Of a DNA stretch of 64,000 bases, positions 8,198 to 18,115 are shown piece by piece. The notes under the pieces were generated by a model that was given only the letters and a program-made list of their open reading frames with translations, did not search any database and had not been told where the DNA came from. Position 1 is the first letter of the stretch, and every line of letters begins with the position of its first letter. Source of the DNA: Micropruina sonneratiae (GTDB lineage Bacteria > Actinomycetota > Actinomycetes > Propionibacteriales > Propionibacteriaceae). The stretch spans positions 310,001 through 374,000 of the forward strand of contig NZ_JAPDHX010000002.1 of assembly GCF_025972045.1 (NCBI RefSeq), written 5' to 3'. The position numbers and the translations under genes are program-made.

Positions 8198-9547
8198 CTA
8201 CTTCTTTCGCTTCTCGCGGGCGCGGACCTCGATGTGCACCGGCGTCCCGGCGAAGCCGAACTCTTCCCGGAGCCGACGCTTGAGGAAGCGGACGTAGCCG
8301 GGGTCGAGTTGACCCGAGGTGAACAGTGCGAACGTGGGCGGGCAGTTGTGCGCCTGGGTGCCGAACAGGATGCGGGACTGCTTACCGCCCCGGACCGGGT
8401 GCGGATGGGCGGCGGTGACGCGTCCGAGGAAGGCGTTCAGCTTGCCCGTCGACACTCGCGTCTCCCAGCCCTCCAGGGCGGCCTCGATCGCCTTGCTCAA
8501 GCGGTCGACGCCGCGTCCGGTGAGCGCGGAAATGTTCACCGACGGCGCCCACCCGAACGCCTGAATGTCCTGCTCGATCTCCCGGTTCAGGTAGCGGCGG
8601 CGCTCCTCGTCGGTCAGGTCCCACTTGTTGTAGGCGATCACCAGCGCCTTGCCGGCCTCCTCGACCATGGTCAGCACCCGCAGGTCCTGGTCGGCGATCG
8701 GGTCGGAGGAATCGATCACCACCACGCACACCTCCGCACGCTCGATGGCGGACGCCGTGCGCAGCGAGGCGTAGTACTCGTGGCCGGACGCCTCCTTCAC
8801 CCGGCGTCGGATGCCCGCGGTGTCGATGAAGCGGTACACCACCCCACCGACCTCCACCAGCTCGTCGACCGGGTCGACGGTGGTGCCGGCGACGTTGTCG
8901 ACCACGGAACGCTGCTGTCGTGCGAGCTTGTTCAGCAGCGACGACTTGCCCACGTTGGGACGCCCCACGATCGCCACCCGGCGCGGACCGCCGATCAGCT
9001 CGTCGGTCTCCCGCGGGGCCTCGGGCAGGGCGTCCATCAGGGCGTCCAGCAGGTCACCGGAGCCGCGGCCGTGCAGCGCCGAAACCGGGTGCGGCTCGCC
9101 CAGCCCCAGGTTCCACATCATCGCCGCCTCGGCCTCGTTGCGGGCGTCGTCGACCTTGTTGGCGGCCAGCACCACCGGCTTGCGGCTGCGCCGAAGCACC
9201 TGCACGACGGCCTCGTCGACGTCCTGGATGCCGACCGAGGCGTCCACCACGAACAGCACGGCGTCGGCGGCCGCGATGGCGAGTTCGGCCTGCTCCGCGA
9301 TCTGTGCCGCCAGGCCCTTCGCGTCCGGCGCCCAGCCGCCGGTGTCGACGATGACGAACTCGCGACCGTTCCAGGTGGCGTCGTAGGAGACCCGGTCGCG
9401 GGTCACACCGGGCACGTCCTGGACGACGGCCTCACGGCGTCCGATGATCCGGTTGACGAGCATCGACTTGCCGACGTTGGGGCGGCCGACGACGGCCACC
9501 ACCGGCTTGATGGCGTCGGACTCGGTCTGCTCGGTCTGTTCAGTCAT
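8198..9547 (-). CDS. der: Ribosome biogenesis GTPase Der (EngA)
   Basis: This 449-aa protein contains two tandem GTPase domains, unique to Der, which acts in maturation of the 50S ribosomal subunit. Domain 1 has GRPNVGKS (residue ~21) with DTGGW. Domain 2 has GRPNVGKS (residue ~193), DTAG and NKWD. A C-terminal KH-like domain ends in a basic tail ([10 protein letters not shown]). It is the last gene of the pup-tyrA-cmk-der unit, and its start overlaps the cmk stop by 8 bp. A pair of REP-like palindromes follows its 3' end. Confidence 0.97.
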   Translation of the reverse strand: MTEQTEQTESDAIKPVVAVVGRPNVGKSMLVNRIIGRREAVVQDVPGVTRDRVSYDATWNGREFVIVDTGGWAPDAKGLAAQIAEQAELAIAAADAVLFVVDASVGIQDVDEAVVQVLRRSRKPVVLAANKVDDARNEAEAAMMWNLGLGEPHPVSALHGRGSGDLLDALMDALPEAPRETDELIGGPRRVAIVGRPNVGKSSLLNKLARQQRSVVDNVAGTTVDPVDELVEVGGVVYRFIDTAGIRRRVKEASGHEYYASLRTASAIERAEVCVVVIDSSDPIADQDLRVLTMVEEAGKALVIAYNKWDLTDEERRRYLNREIEQDIQAFGWAPSVNISALTGRGVDRLSKAIEAALEGWETRVSTGKLNAFLGRVTAAHPHPVRGGKQSRILFGTQAHNCPPTFALFTSGQLDPGYVRFLKRRLREEFGFAGTPVHIEVRAREKRKK

Positions 9548-10223
9548 CCGTACTCTCCTCGGCGGCGTGCTCGGCGAGCGCCACCACGGTGTCGATGACC
9601 TGCTCCAGGGTGAGCAGGCTACCGTCCAGGCTGACCACGCCGTCGGCGGCGGTAGTGAAGTCGACCAGCGTGGAGTCGTCGGCGTCCCGGCGCAGGATCT
9701 GGTCGCGCAGCGCCGCGTCGTCGATCTGACCGCCGTGGTCGAGCCGGCGACGGGCCATCCGGATCTCCGGATCGGCGCTCAGCAGCAGCCGCAGGTCGGC
9801 GTCCGGGGCGACGACGGTGGTGATGTCGCGGCCCTCGGCCACGATGCCCTGCGGCGCCGCCTCGATGATGGCCCGCTGCCGCTTCACCAGGTCGGCGCGG
9901 CAGGCCGGGATGACCGCCACGGTGGACACGTTGGTCGAGACTCGCTGGGTTCGGATCTCGTCGGTGACGTCGCGCCCGTTTACCCGCACCCACTGGTGGG
10001 CCGGGTCGGTGGAGAGCTGCACGTCGGCGGCCATCACCGCCCGGGTGACCGCCTCGGGGTCCCCGCCGTCGACGCCGGAGTCGAGGTAGGCCACCGTCAC
10101 GGCCCGGTACATGGCGCCGGTGTCCAGGTAGGCGAGGCCGAGCCTCGTCGCCACCCCGCGGGCGGTGCTCGACTTGCCGGAACCGCTGGTTCCGTCGATG
10201 GCGATCACGAGTGGCTTCGACAT
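9540..10223 (-). CDS. cmk: Cytidylate kinase
   Basis: This 227-aa enzyme phosphorylates CMP/dCMP to the diphosphate using ATP. The P-loop [10 protein letters not shown] is at residues ~11-20, [10 protein letters not shown] follows, and [11 protein letters not shown] with a C-terminal RRDADDSTL region completes the CMP-kinase pattern. ATG 10223 has GGAGGACC just upstream; the frame is open further up but only as an antisense shadow. It lies 8 bp downstream of tyrA and overlaps der, the usual actinobacterial order. Confidence 0.96.
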   Translation of the reverse strand: MSKPLVIAIDGTSGSGKSSTARGVATRLGLAYLDTGAMYRAVTVAYLDSGVDGGDPEAVTRAVMAADVQLSTDPAHQWVRVNGRDVTDEIRTQRVSTNVSTVAVIPACRADLVKRQRAIIEAAPQGIVAEGRDITTVVAPDADLRLLLSADPEIRMARRRLDHGGQIDDAALRDQILRRDADDSTLVDFTTAADGVVSLDGSLLTLEQVIDTVVALAEHAAEESTDD

Positions 10224-10231
10224 GGTCCTCC

Positions 10232-11311
10232 TCAGATCGACTCGGTGTAGCGCACGGTCCAACCGGCGGCCGACATGGCGTCCTCGAGCGAGGCGCGGGC
10301 CGCCCTGGCGATCTGCACGGCCAGGTAACCGACCTCGCGATCGGGGTCGTGCTCGATGCGGACGTCCTCGACGTTGACGCCGGCGGCCTCGATGTCGGCG
10401 AACAGCCTGGCCAGCGCGCCGGGGGTGTCCGGGATGGCGACCACGACCTGGCCGTAGTCGCCGCCGGCCGTCCCGTGCTTGCCGGGCAGCGCCCTGGTGC
10501 CCCGCCTGCCCTCGGTCAGGAACCGGCGCAGGGCGTCCTGCTCGCCCCAGTGTTCGAGCAGGTCGTGCAGCGATTCGGCGACGGCCTCGAGCTCGACCCG
10601 AACCGCCTCGGAGTTGGCCTCGATGATCTGCGTCCACATCCGCGGGTCCGACTCGGCGATCCGGGTGACGTCGCGCAGCCCCTGTCCGGCCAGCTTGAGA
10701 TGCTCGCCGGGCACCTCGTTGAGCCGGGTCGCGGTCAGCGTGCTCATCAGCTGCGGCAGGTGCGACACCTGGGCGACCGCCTCGTCGTGGTGGGTGGCAC
10801 CCATGGTGACGATGCGCGCCCCGCACAGCCCGGCGAGGTGCTGGACGGCCAGCACGGCCTTGGCCTTCACGGTGTCGTGCTCGGTGATCACCCACGTGCG
10901 GTCGACGAAGAGGTCGGGACGCGAGGTCAGCGGCCCCACGCGCTGCGAGCCGGCCATCGGGTGCGAGCCGACGTAGCGGGCCAGGTTGATGCCCCGTGCG
11001 CGGAGGTCGGCCAGCACCGTTCCCTTCACCGAGCCGACGTCGGTCACGGTGGCCTTCGGGTAGGTATCCAGCGCGTCGGCGATGACGTCGGCGAGCCTGG
11101 CCGGCGGCACCGCCACCACCACCAGGCGCACGGACGCCGGATCGGCCGGATCGGTCGTCCCACACCCGCGCGACGCCGCCACCCTGGCGTGCGACGACAC
11201 GACGTCGATGAGGTGGACGTCGACGCCGGCCTTCACCAAGGCGGCACCGACCGACGCCCCGACCAGCCCGGCTCCGATCACCACCGCTGGGGTCAGGGTT
11301 GGATCCTTCAC
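10232..11311 (-). CDS. tyrA: Prephenate dehydrogenase with C-terminal ACT domain
   Basis: This 359-aa enzyme oxidises prephenate to 4-hydroxyphenylpyruvate in tyrosine synthesis. The N-terminal Rossmann motif is VVIGAGLVGASVGAAL (residues ~10-25). DVGSVKG and GSHPMAGSQ are the family's substrate-site motifs. Residues ~290-359 form an ACT domain (VVVAIPDTPGALARLFADIEAAGVNVED), which usually gives feedback control by tyrosine. The GTG start overlaps the pup stop by four bases (GTGA), so it is translationally coupled to pup. Confidence 0.93.
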   Translation of the reverse strand: MKDPTLTPAVVIGAGLVGASVGAALVKAGVDVHLIDVVSSHARVAASRGCGTTDPADPASVRLVVVAVPPARLADVIADALDTYPKATVTDVGSVKGTVLADLRARGINLARYVGSHPMAGSQRVGPLTSRPDLFVDRTWVITEHDTVKAKAVLAVQHLAGLCGARIVTMGATHHDEAVAQVSHLPQLMSTLTATRLNEVPGEHLKLAGQGLRDVTRIAESDPRMWTQIIEANSEAVRVELEAVAESLHDLLEHWGEQDALRRFLTEGRRGTRALPGKHGTAGGDYGQVVVAIPDTPGALARLFADIEAAGVNVEDVRIEHDPDREVGYLAVQIARAARASLEDAMSAAGWTVRYTESI

Positions 11312-11499
11312 TGGCCGCCCTTCTGCACGAACGAGCGGACGTACTCCTCGGCGTCGGTCTCGAGCACCGAGTCGATCTCGTCGAGGATCGCGTCGTAGTC
11401 GACGGCGGGACGGGTGCCGGACGCGAAGCCGGCAGGGTTCGGGTCGGACGGCAGTTCGTCCGCACGCTGGGTGCGCTGCCGCTGTATCCGTTCCGTCAT
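11308..11499 (-). CDS. pup: Prokaryotic ubiquitin-like protein Pup
   Basis: This 63-aa, acidic, largely disordered protein has the Pup hallmark: a C-terminal helix plus GGQ end (EEYVRSFVQKGGQ). The terminal Gln must be deamidated by Dop before PafA ligates Pup to lysines of target proteins. The middle contains the ARC-binding helix (AILDEIDSVLETDAEEYV). GGGAGAGG precedes the ATG. Pup normally follows dop directly and precedes prcBA. Here it heads tyrA-cmk-der, with dop 15 kb away. A -10-like TAGGCT lies at 11522-11527 on the minus strand. Confidence 0.95.
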   Translation of the reverse strand: MTERIQRQRTQRADELPSDPNPAGFASGTRPAVDYDAILDEIDSVLETDAEEYVRSFVQKGGQ

Positions 11500-11666
11500 G
11501 ACCTCTCCCGTCCGAACGCCCAGCCTAACGGCTCAGCCGCCGCAGCACCCACCGGCACCGGCTGGGACGCCTTCGGCGGCTCCCGGCGCTACGCAGTTCT
11601 ACCCTGTTACCCGCGGGACGACCCGGAGGTACGGTGCCAGAGGTTTGACCACCTGAGGCGGGCGAG

Positions 11667-14609
11667 ATGGAGCTTCCACTGCTGCTGGCGGGTCCGATCC
11701 TGCGCAGGGTGGACCCGGGACTGGTCAGCGTCTGGACGGCCTTCAGTTCGCCGGCCGAGGTCACCCTGGAGGTGTTCGAGGGAACGGTGGCCCACGACAC
11801 CACCAACCCCGTCTTCTGCTCCAGCGCCGACCCGCCCGACCCCAACGCTCCCCCGCCCTTCCCGGGCGCCGAGGCGATCCGGATCGGCGAACACCTCTAC
11901 CTCAGCATGGTCTCGGCCCGGCTGCCACCGGCCTCCGGCAAGGTGTTCGAGCCCGACCGGCTGTACAGCTACAACCTGTGGATCGAGGCCGACGGCGGCA
12001 CCAACAACCTGCACTCGCTGAAGCTGCTGGAGACCCACCAGGTCAGCGGCACCACCGCAGGCCCGCTCGGCTACGCCGACCGCATGCTGCCGAGCTTCGC
12101 GCTGCCGCCGAGCAGTCTCGACGACCTGCAGATCGCCTACGGGTCGTGCCGCCGGCCCGGCTACGACGACGGCGACGCCTTCGCCTGGATGGACCAGTAC
12201 CTCGCCGAGCGGGTCGGCGACCCGCGAGCCCGGCTGCACCAACTGTTCCTGGGCGGCGACCAGATCTACGCCGACGACGTCGAGGACGTGCTGATGCTGC
12301 GGGTGGTCGAGCTCGGCGTCGAGCTGATCGGCAGCGCGCCCGCCGCCAACCCGCGTCCGGGAGAGCCGGCCCGGACGCCGGTGGAACGCGTCGCAGTCGA
12401 CACGGTGCGACTGCTCAAGCGCACCGTCGACCCGGCGAACCCGGACGCCGCCTACGACGACGAACCGGCCGCCGACACCGCCGCGGACCCGTTGCCCGCC
12501 GGACCGCCCTGGTTCGGGGTCGGCAACCGGCTGTACCTCACCAACTGCAGTGCCCAGCTGACCAGCGAGGACGGCAAGAACCACCTGATCAGCCTCGGCG
12601 AGTTCGCCGCCGCCTACCTGCTCTACTGGTCGCCGGCGTGCTGGGGCGTCGAGATTCCGGGCGCGCAGCTGCGCACCGGCACGGCGAACCCGTCCGGCCC
12701 GGTGCGCTGGCTGGACGTGCTCACCGACGACCAGTCCGTCGCGCTGCCGCAGCCCGGCAACCCGATCCGGCTGCCGCAGTACACCTTCACCGACGCCACC
12801 GTCCGGGCCGAGGAGATCGCGAAGGAAGCAGCCAGGCGGGCCAAGCTGAGCCAGGCCGAGCGGGACCAGGAGGACCGGGACCGCGCCAAGGACGAGGCGA
12901 AGAAGCAGGCCAAGAAGCCCAAGGTCAGCCGCCGCAACCACCGGGTGCACCGCGAGTTCCTGAGCAACCTGTGGCGGGCGCAGCGGCTGCTGGCCAACGT
13001 GCCGACCTACATGATCCTCGACGACCATGACGTCACCGACGACTACTTCCTCACCCCGATGTGGCGGCACCGAGTGCTGGGCACCGGGCTGGGCCAGACC
13101 ATCCTGACCAACGCGATGACCGCCTACGCGCTCTTCCAGGACTGGGGCAACGACCCGCGGCGCTACGACGTGACCTCGGTGACCCGTCCCGAACTCGGCG
13201 GCCAGCAGCCCGGCGACCTGCTGCTGGCGGCGCAGAAGCTGTTCCCGGAAGGGGCGACGAAGGGACCGGACGCCGCCACCGTCACCACGCTGGCGACGAT
13301 GTTCGGCCACGATCTGGACAACCAGCCGCTGCCCAACGGCGAGTTCCTGTCGGTCAAGCCGCCGATCACCTGGCACTTCACCATCGACGGGCCCAGGCAC
13401 CGGGTGGTGGCTCTCGACAACCGCACCCGGCGCAGCTACGTCAGTGAGATCGGACCGCCCGGCAACGTGTCCAAGGAGGCGCTGGACGAGCAGATCCCCA
13501 AGCCGCCGCTGCCCGCCGGGGTCGAGGTGCTGGTGGTGATCGCTCCGCTGCAGGTGATCGGCCCGCCGGTACTGGACGAGATCGTGAACCGGGCCATCTA
13601 CCGGATCTTCGACGCCGTCCACCACAACGAGGTGGCCGAGGAGAAGAAGTCCGGCACCCGGCTGATGCCCGGAACCAACCCCGACGCGCTGGAGACCTGG
13701 GCGTTGGACGAGAACACCTTCGAGTACCTGATGTCGCGGCTGGCGGACTACGGCCGGGTGGTGCTGCTCTCCGGCGACGTGCACAACGCCGCCTCCAACT
13801 TGATGAGCTACTGGCGGGGTACCAGCAACGCGCCGGCGCGAATCGCCCAGTTCACCTCCAGCGGCTTCAAGAACGTGATGCCGGTCTACCTGCAGGCCCT
13901 CGACGCCAAGGTGATGCTGTTGCAGCAGTTGCTCCGGGCCAAGCTGGGCGTCGAACGGCTGGGCTGGACGCAGCCCGAGCAGGACCTGGTGCTGCTGCCG
14001 CCCGGACGCACCGAGGACGACCTGGTGGCGATCACCCGCGCCAAGCTGCTACGCAGCCCGGTGCTGCTGCCCACCCACGGCTGGATCGACGACAACGCAG
14101 CCGGCGAGGACGACGACGCGAAGCGGTCCCGGCTGAACCCGGCCAGGCCGCCGGAGTGGCGTTGGCGGGTCACGCCGCTGCTGGACGTCCGCCCCGACGT
14201 GGTGCCCGACCCGCCGCCGGAGGATCCGAACGCGGCGCGTCCGACCCCGATCCGCGCGTTCCCGCTGGACGAGGCGACGATCGAAACCCAGGCCGCCGAC
14301 CCGGCCACCACGTTCGACGCGCTGCGCCAGGTGGCGGTGCGGCACCAGCACGCGTTGGAACGGATGCGCAACACCCGCCAGATGCTGTTCCGCTCGAACT
14401 TCGGCATCTGCCGCTTCGAGAGCACCGGCAGCCTGATCACCGCCGTCGGCGAGGTGTACACCGAGGCGGTCGACCCCGACAGCCAGCTGCCGGTGATGGC
14501 GCCGTACCTGGTGCACCGGGCGCCGCTGGGCCCGCTGTTCGAGGATCCGCCCGAGCGGCTGCGCCGGTTCGCGATCGAGCCGGCGCCGATCCCGGAGCCG
14601 ACGACATGA
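11667..14609 (+). CDS. Large PhoD-like metallophosphatase, first gene of the five-gene block
   Basis: This 980-aa protein has calcineurin-type metal-site motifs of PhoD-like phosphatases. They are AYGSCR (157-162), FLGGDQIYADD (194-204), ILDDHDVTDD (450-459) and LLSGDVHNAA (700-709). An N-terminal beta domain (1-155) precedes the catalytic core, as in PhoD. It is about twice the usual length and has no signal peptide, whereas classical PhoD enzymes are exported. A Lys/Glu/Arg/Ala-rich, probably coiled-coil segment (~380-430) is inserted before the DDHD motif, and ~270 residues follow the last motif. Its stop overlaps the start of the next gene (ATGA). Phosphatase or phosphodiesterase activity is inferred; the substrate is unknown. 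Confidence 0.8.
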   Translation: MELPLLLAGPILRRVDPGLVSVWTAFSSPAEVTLEVFEGTVAHDTTNPVFCSSADPPDPNAPPPFPGAEAIRIGEHLYLSMVSARLPPASGKVFEPDRLYSYNLWIEADGGTNNLHSLKLLETHQVSGTTAGPLGYADRMLPSFALPPSSLDDLQIAYGSCRRPGYDDGDAFAWMDQYLAERVGDPRARLHQLFLGGDQIYADDVEDVLMLRVVELGVELIGSAPAANPRPGEPARTPVERVAVDTVRLLKRTVDPANPDAAYDDEPAADTAADPLPAGPPWFGVGNRLYLTNCSAQLTSEDGKNHLISLGEFAAAYLLYWSPACWGVEIPGAQLRTGTANPSGPVRWLDVLTDDQSVALPQPGNPIRLPQYTFTDATVRAEEIAKEAARRAKLSQAERDQEDRDRAKDEAKKQAKKPKVSRRNHRVHREFLSNLWRAQRLLANVPTYMILDDHDVTDDYFLTPMWRHRVLGTGLGQTILTNAMTAYALFQDWGNDPRRYDVTSVTRPELGGQQPGDLLLAAQKLFPEGATKGPDAATVTTLATMFGHDLDNQPLPNGEFLSVKPPITWHFTIDGPRHRVVALDNRTRRSYVSEIGPPGNVSKEALDEQIPKPPLPAGVEVLVVIAPLQVIGPPVLDEIVNRAIYRIFDAVHHNEVAEEKKSGTRLMPGTNPDALETWALDENTFEYLMSRLADYGRVVLLSGDVHNAASNLMSYWRGTSNAPARIAQFTSSGFKNVMPVYLQALDAKVMLLQQLLRAKLGVERLGWTQPEQDLVLLPPGRTEDDLVAITRAKLLRSPVLLPTHGWIDDNAAGEDDDAKRSRLNPARPPEWRWRVTPLLDVRPDVVPDPPPEDPNAARPTPIRAFPLDEATIETQAADPATTFDALRQVAVRHQHALERMRNTRQMLFRSNFGICRFESTGSLITAVGEVYTEAVDPDSQLPVMAPYLVHRAPLGPLFEDPPERLRRFAIEPAPIPEPTT

Positions 14610-17600
14610 GCGCCTCGTCCGTGCTGCGCGCCCTGGCCGGCGAGGTGGTCGACTTCATCGTCTTCGTCGGCAAGCTGCTCACCGACCCCACCGCTCGCCA
14701 GGCCCGCGAGGCCATCCTGCGCGATCTCGGCGCCCAGGGCGAGGCCGGAAACCTGGTGCTGCCCACGGCCCCGCTGGCGTCGGTCCAGGCCTATCGCGAC
14801 GCCGTCGACAGCGACCTGCAGGCCGACATCGCCGCGGCGGGCGACATCGCCGTGCTGCTCGGCGCGATCATCGACCAGATCGAGTCGTGGGGCGGCAGCG
14901 ACTGGTCCGGGCGCACCGACACGTTCGTCAACAGCCTGTTCGACGTGCTCGGCAGCACCTACGTGCGGCAGCGCTGGCCCAAACTCTTCCTGATCATCGA
15001 GGCGATGGCGGTCGCCTCGGACCTGACCGGCTCGTACGGCCCCGGCGACCAGGCGCTGCCGCACCGGGCCGGCGGCTATCACGCCGGCCGGTTCTTCCAG
15101 TCCTTCGCCACCATCGTGTCGTTCGTCTGGAACCCGGGACGCACCCTGGACGACCTCGACGACACCCACGAGGGGGCGTCCGGTTCGAGCCTGCAGACCG
15201 CGCGCGACTCCGGCTTCCTGTTCGTCGACGGGTTGATCCGCGGCATCCTCGCCGCCATCGCCGTGATCGACCAGACCAAGGACGAGTTCGACGAGAACAT
15301 GCTCAGCGACGTGATCGTCGGCTGGGACGCCCCCGGGCTCGACATCGACTCCGACCAGCGGCCCGCGGCCGCCGACGTGCTCGCCAGCCGGATGGTCTCG
15401 CTGGCCCTGCGCCACGACGGCGACTCGGCCACCGAGGAACTGAAGCTGAGCTGGCTCTACCTGCCCCGCCGGATCGGCACCCCGGCCCGTCCGCACCAGG
15501 TGTTCCTGGCCCTTGGCGGCTCGCTCGGCATCGACCAGGTGCTCAACCCGCAGCACGTCAGTGCCGCGCCCGAGTGGCGGTTCCGGGCGGCGGTGAAGGG
15601 CGACGCCGGCGCGGCCCTGCTGATCGGCGGCGCCGACGGCATCCAGGCCAGCCCCGAGGCGTCCGGGCTGGAGGCGACGATCGGCTACGTCGCCAAGCCT
15701 TCCGAGAGCGGCATCAGCTACGCGCTGCCCCGAGCCACCGGCATGCGGGTGGAACTCGGCGGCATGTCGTTCCTGCTCACCCTGTCTGCCACCGGCGCGC
15801 GGGTGGTGGCCCAGTTCGACGACTGCGCCCTGGTGGTGGACGGCTCCAGCGCCGACAGCTTCGTCCGCAAGCTGCTCGGCGGCAAGCCCTACCGCACCAT
15901 GTTCGGCTTCTCGCTGGGCTACGACTCCAACCTCGGGTTCATCAAGGAGCTGCACCGGGTCAAGGGCAAGGACGCCACCACCACCCAGCCGGTGCCGTTC
16001 GACTCCACGGGACCCGCGGGGCCGTCCACTCTCGACCTGACGCTGCCGCTGGGCGGCGGCAACCTGTTGGGCAGCGGCATCAACCTGCTCGAGCTGGTGG
16101 TCCGGCTGGCCGGCCGACGGGCCGACGCCCCCGCCACCGGCTGGGCGGTGGCCGCCGGCGCGCTGGTCACGTTCAGCGCCACCTGGGGGCCGGTCTACCT
16201 CAAGGTCGACCAGCTCGGCCTGCTCGCCGAAATCGGCACGACCAAGCTGCAGAAGGACCGCAACCTGAAGCTGGTCGACGCCCACGTGGACGCCGCGCTG
16301 CCCACCGGGGTCGCGATCAACATCGACACCGGTGCGTTCAGCGGCGGTGGGGCCGTGCACCGCGATCCGGCCAGCGGTGACTACTACGGCGCCGTCGTGC
16401 TGCGGGTCGGCAAGCGGGTGACGCTCACCTGCCTGGGCCTGGTCTCCACCCGCGACGGGCAGGGCAACCCGCTCACCTCGTTCATCCTGATCGGCACCCT
16501 TGAGCACCTGGGGCTGACCGCCGGCTTCATCACCCTGGACGGCCTGGGCCTGCTGTACGCCGCGGACCGCACCCTGGACGTACCCGCGGTACGCACCGCA
16601 CTGCCCTCCGGCAAGCTGAAATACCTGCTGTTCCCGGCCGACCCGATCAAGACGCTGCCCGAGATGGTGGCCGGCCTGCGCACGTTCTTCCCGCCCCGGG
16701 AAGGCACCCACATCTACGGGTTGCTGGTCAAGCTCACCTTCGGCCCCGCCGCCAACCCGCTGCTGCGCGCCGACCTGGCGCTGATGCTCGAACGTGACGG
16801 CACCACCGACAGCTCCCGGCTGCTGGTGCTCGGCCGGGTGAGTTCGGTGCTGCCGCAGGAGAAGGCGCCGCTGCTGACCCTGAACCTCGACGTGGTGGGC
16901 GAGTTCGACTTCGACTCCGGCTTCGCCGCCCTGGACGCGGTGCTGTACGAGTCGAAACTGTTCGGCCGGTTCGCCCTGACCGGGGCGGCCGCGTTCCGGC
17001 GCGCCCGGGGTCAGGGATTCGCGCTGGCCATCGGCGGGTTCAACCCGCGCTTCACCGCGCCGGTCGGCTTCCCGGTGGTGCCCCGGGTCACGGTGGCGCT
17101 GACCAGCGGCGACAACCCGAAGCTGATCATCGAGGCCTATCTCGCGATCACCCCCAACACGCTGCAGTTCGGCGCCACCGCCTCGCTGTACGCGGCCGCC
17201 TTCGGCTTCTCGATCGAGGGCTACATCGGCTTCGACGTGCTGGTGAACTTCTGGCCGCCGCACTTCATCGCCGACTTCAAGGCCGGGATGCAGCTCAAGC
17301 GCGGCAGCCGCAGCCTGTTCAAGGTGGACGTCAGCGGCACCCTCGAGGGGCCGCTGCCGCTGCGGGTGGCCGGCAAGGCCAGCTTCGGCATCCTGTGGTG
17401 GGACTACACCGTCGGCTTCGACAAGGTGCTGATCGGCGGCAGCGATTCGCTGGTCAGCGAAGCCCTGGACGTGCTGCTCGAACTGGTCGGCCGGCTCAAC
17501 GACCCGCTCAGCTGGCGCACCGAACTGCCGACCACCGCCGGGCAGCTGGTCGGGGTCCGCACCGACCCGGCGGCCGGCGGCCTGACCTTGCACCCGTTGG

Positions 17601-18115
17601 GCCGGCTGGTCGTGCAGCAGGGATTCGTGCCGCTGAACCTCGATCGCGACATCGACCGGGTCGGCGCCTTCGTGCCCGCCCGCGAGCGCCGCTTCGCGAT
17701 CACCTCGGCCCAGCTCGGCGACCGGGTGATCACCGAGCTGGACAAGGTGCACGACGAGTTCCCCGACAGCCAGTTCTTCGAACTGACCGAGGCGCAGCGG
17801 CTGTCGGCGCCGGGAATGACGGTGCGCGAGGCCGGGGTGAGCTTCGGCAACGACGACTACGCCACGGACGCCGGCGCCGGCGTGGCCGCCCCGTTCGCCT
17901 ACACCGAGATCGTGGTCGGCCCGGACGGCGTGCCGGTGCTGCAGCCGCAACCGCAGCCGGCGCCGTCCACCCACGTGCTGGCCGGGCTGCGGATCAGCGC
18001 GTCCGCGCGGGCCCTGACCCGCACCTCGGCCACCGAGCGGTTCAGCGGTGTGCCGCGTCCGGACGCGCCGCGGCTGGCCACGCTGGGACTGGCCCGGACC
18101 GCAGGGGTGTCATGA
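14606..18115 (+). CDS. DUF6603-type large beta-rich protein
   Basis: This 1169-aa protein has an N-terminal helical part (1-120) and then long alternating beta-strand sequence. Residues ~550-935 match my recollection of the DUF6603 pattern: GFALAIGGFNPRFTAP, then KLIIEAYLAITPNTLQFGA, then GFSIEGYIGFDVLVNFWPPHFIADF, then GILWWDYTVGFD. The strand-rich, glycine-spaced repeats suggest a long beta-solenoid or groove, possibly for lipid or polymer contact; this is inference. There is no signal peptide or transmembrane helix. The start overlaps the phosphatase stop and the stop overlaps the next start, so the three genes are translationally coupled. No function is known to me for DUF6603. Confidence 0.7.
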   Translation: MSASSVLRALAGEVVDFIVFVGKLLTDPTARQAREAILRDLGAQGEAGNLVLPTAPLASVQAYRDAVDSDLQADIAAAGDIAVLLGAIIDQIESWGGSDWSGRTDTFVNSLFDVLGSTYVRQRWPKLFLIIEAMAVASDLTGSYGPGDQALPHRAGGYHAGRFFQSFATIVSFVWNPGRTLDDLDDTHEGASGSSLQTARDSGFLFVDGLIRGILAAIAVIDQTKDEFDENMLSDVIVGWDAPGLDIDSDQRPAAADVLASRMVSLALRHDGDSATEELKLSWLYLPRRIGTPARPHQVFLALGGSLGIDQVLNPQHVSAAPEWRFRAAVKGDAGAALLIGGADGIQASPEASGLEATIGYVAKPSESGISYALPRATGMRVELGGMSFLLTLSATGARVVAQFDDCALVVDGSSADSFVRKLLGGKPYRTMFGFSLGYDSNLGFIKELHRVKGKDATTTQPVPFDSTGPAGPSTLDLTLPLGGGNLLGSGINLLELVVRLAGRRADAPATGWAVAAGALVTFSATWGPVYLKVDQLGLLAEIGTTKLQKDRNLKLVDAHVDAALPTGVAINIDTGAFSGGGAVHRDPASGDYYGAVVLRVGKRVTLTCLGLVSTRDGQGNPLTSFILIGTLEHLGLTAGFITLDGLGLLYAADRTLDVPAVRTALPSGKLKYLLFPADPIKTLPEMVAGLRTFFPPREGTHIYGLLVKLTFGPAANPLLRADLALMLERDGTTDSSRLLVLGRVSSVLPQEKAPLLTLNLDVVGEFDFDSGFAALDAVLYESKLFGRFALTGAAAFRRARGQGFALAIGGFNPRFTAPVGFPVVPRVTVALTSGDNPKLIIEAYLAITPNTLQFGATASLYAAAFGFSIEGYIGFDVLVNFWPPHFIADFKAGMQLKRGSRSLFKVDVSGTLEGPLPLRVAGKASFGILWWDYTVGFDKVLIGGSDSLVSEALDVLLELVGRLNDPLSWRTELPTTAGQLVGVRTDPAAGGLTLHPLGRLVVQQGFVPLNLDRDIDRVGAFVPARERRFAITSAQLGDRVITELDKVHDEFPDSQFFELTEAQRLSAPGMTVREAGVSFGNDDYATDAGAGVAAPFAYTEIVVGPDGVPVLQPQPQPAPSTHVLAGLRISASARALTRTSATERFSGVPRPDAPRLATLGLARTAGVS

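Noticed and set aside
13886-17974. 1362-codon open frame on the minus strand, antisense to the five-gene block (also 11607-13784, 20730-23819 and 24907-27084)
   Set aside because: Composition is low-complexity Gly/Arg/His/Gln, as produced by reading GC-rich codons backward. The + strand frames have domain motifs and coupled starts.
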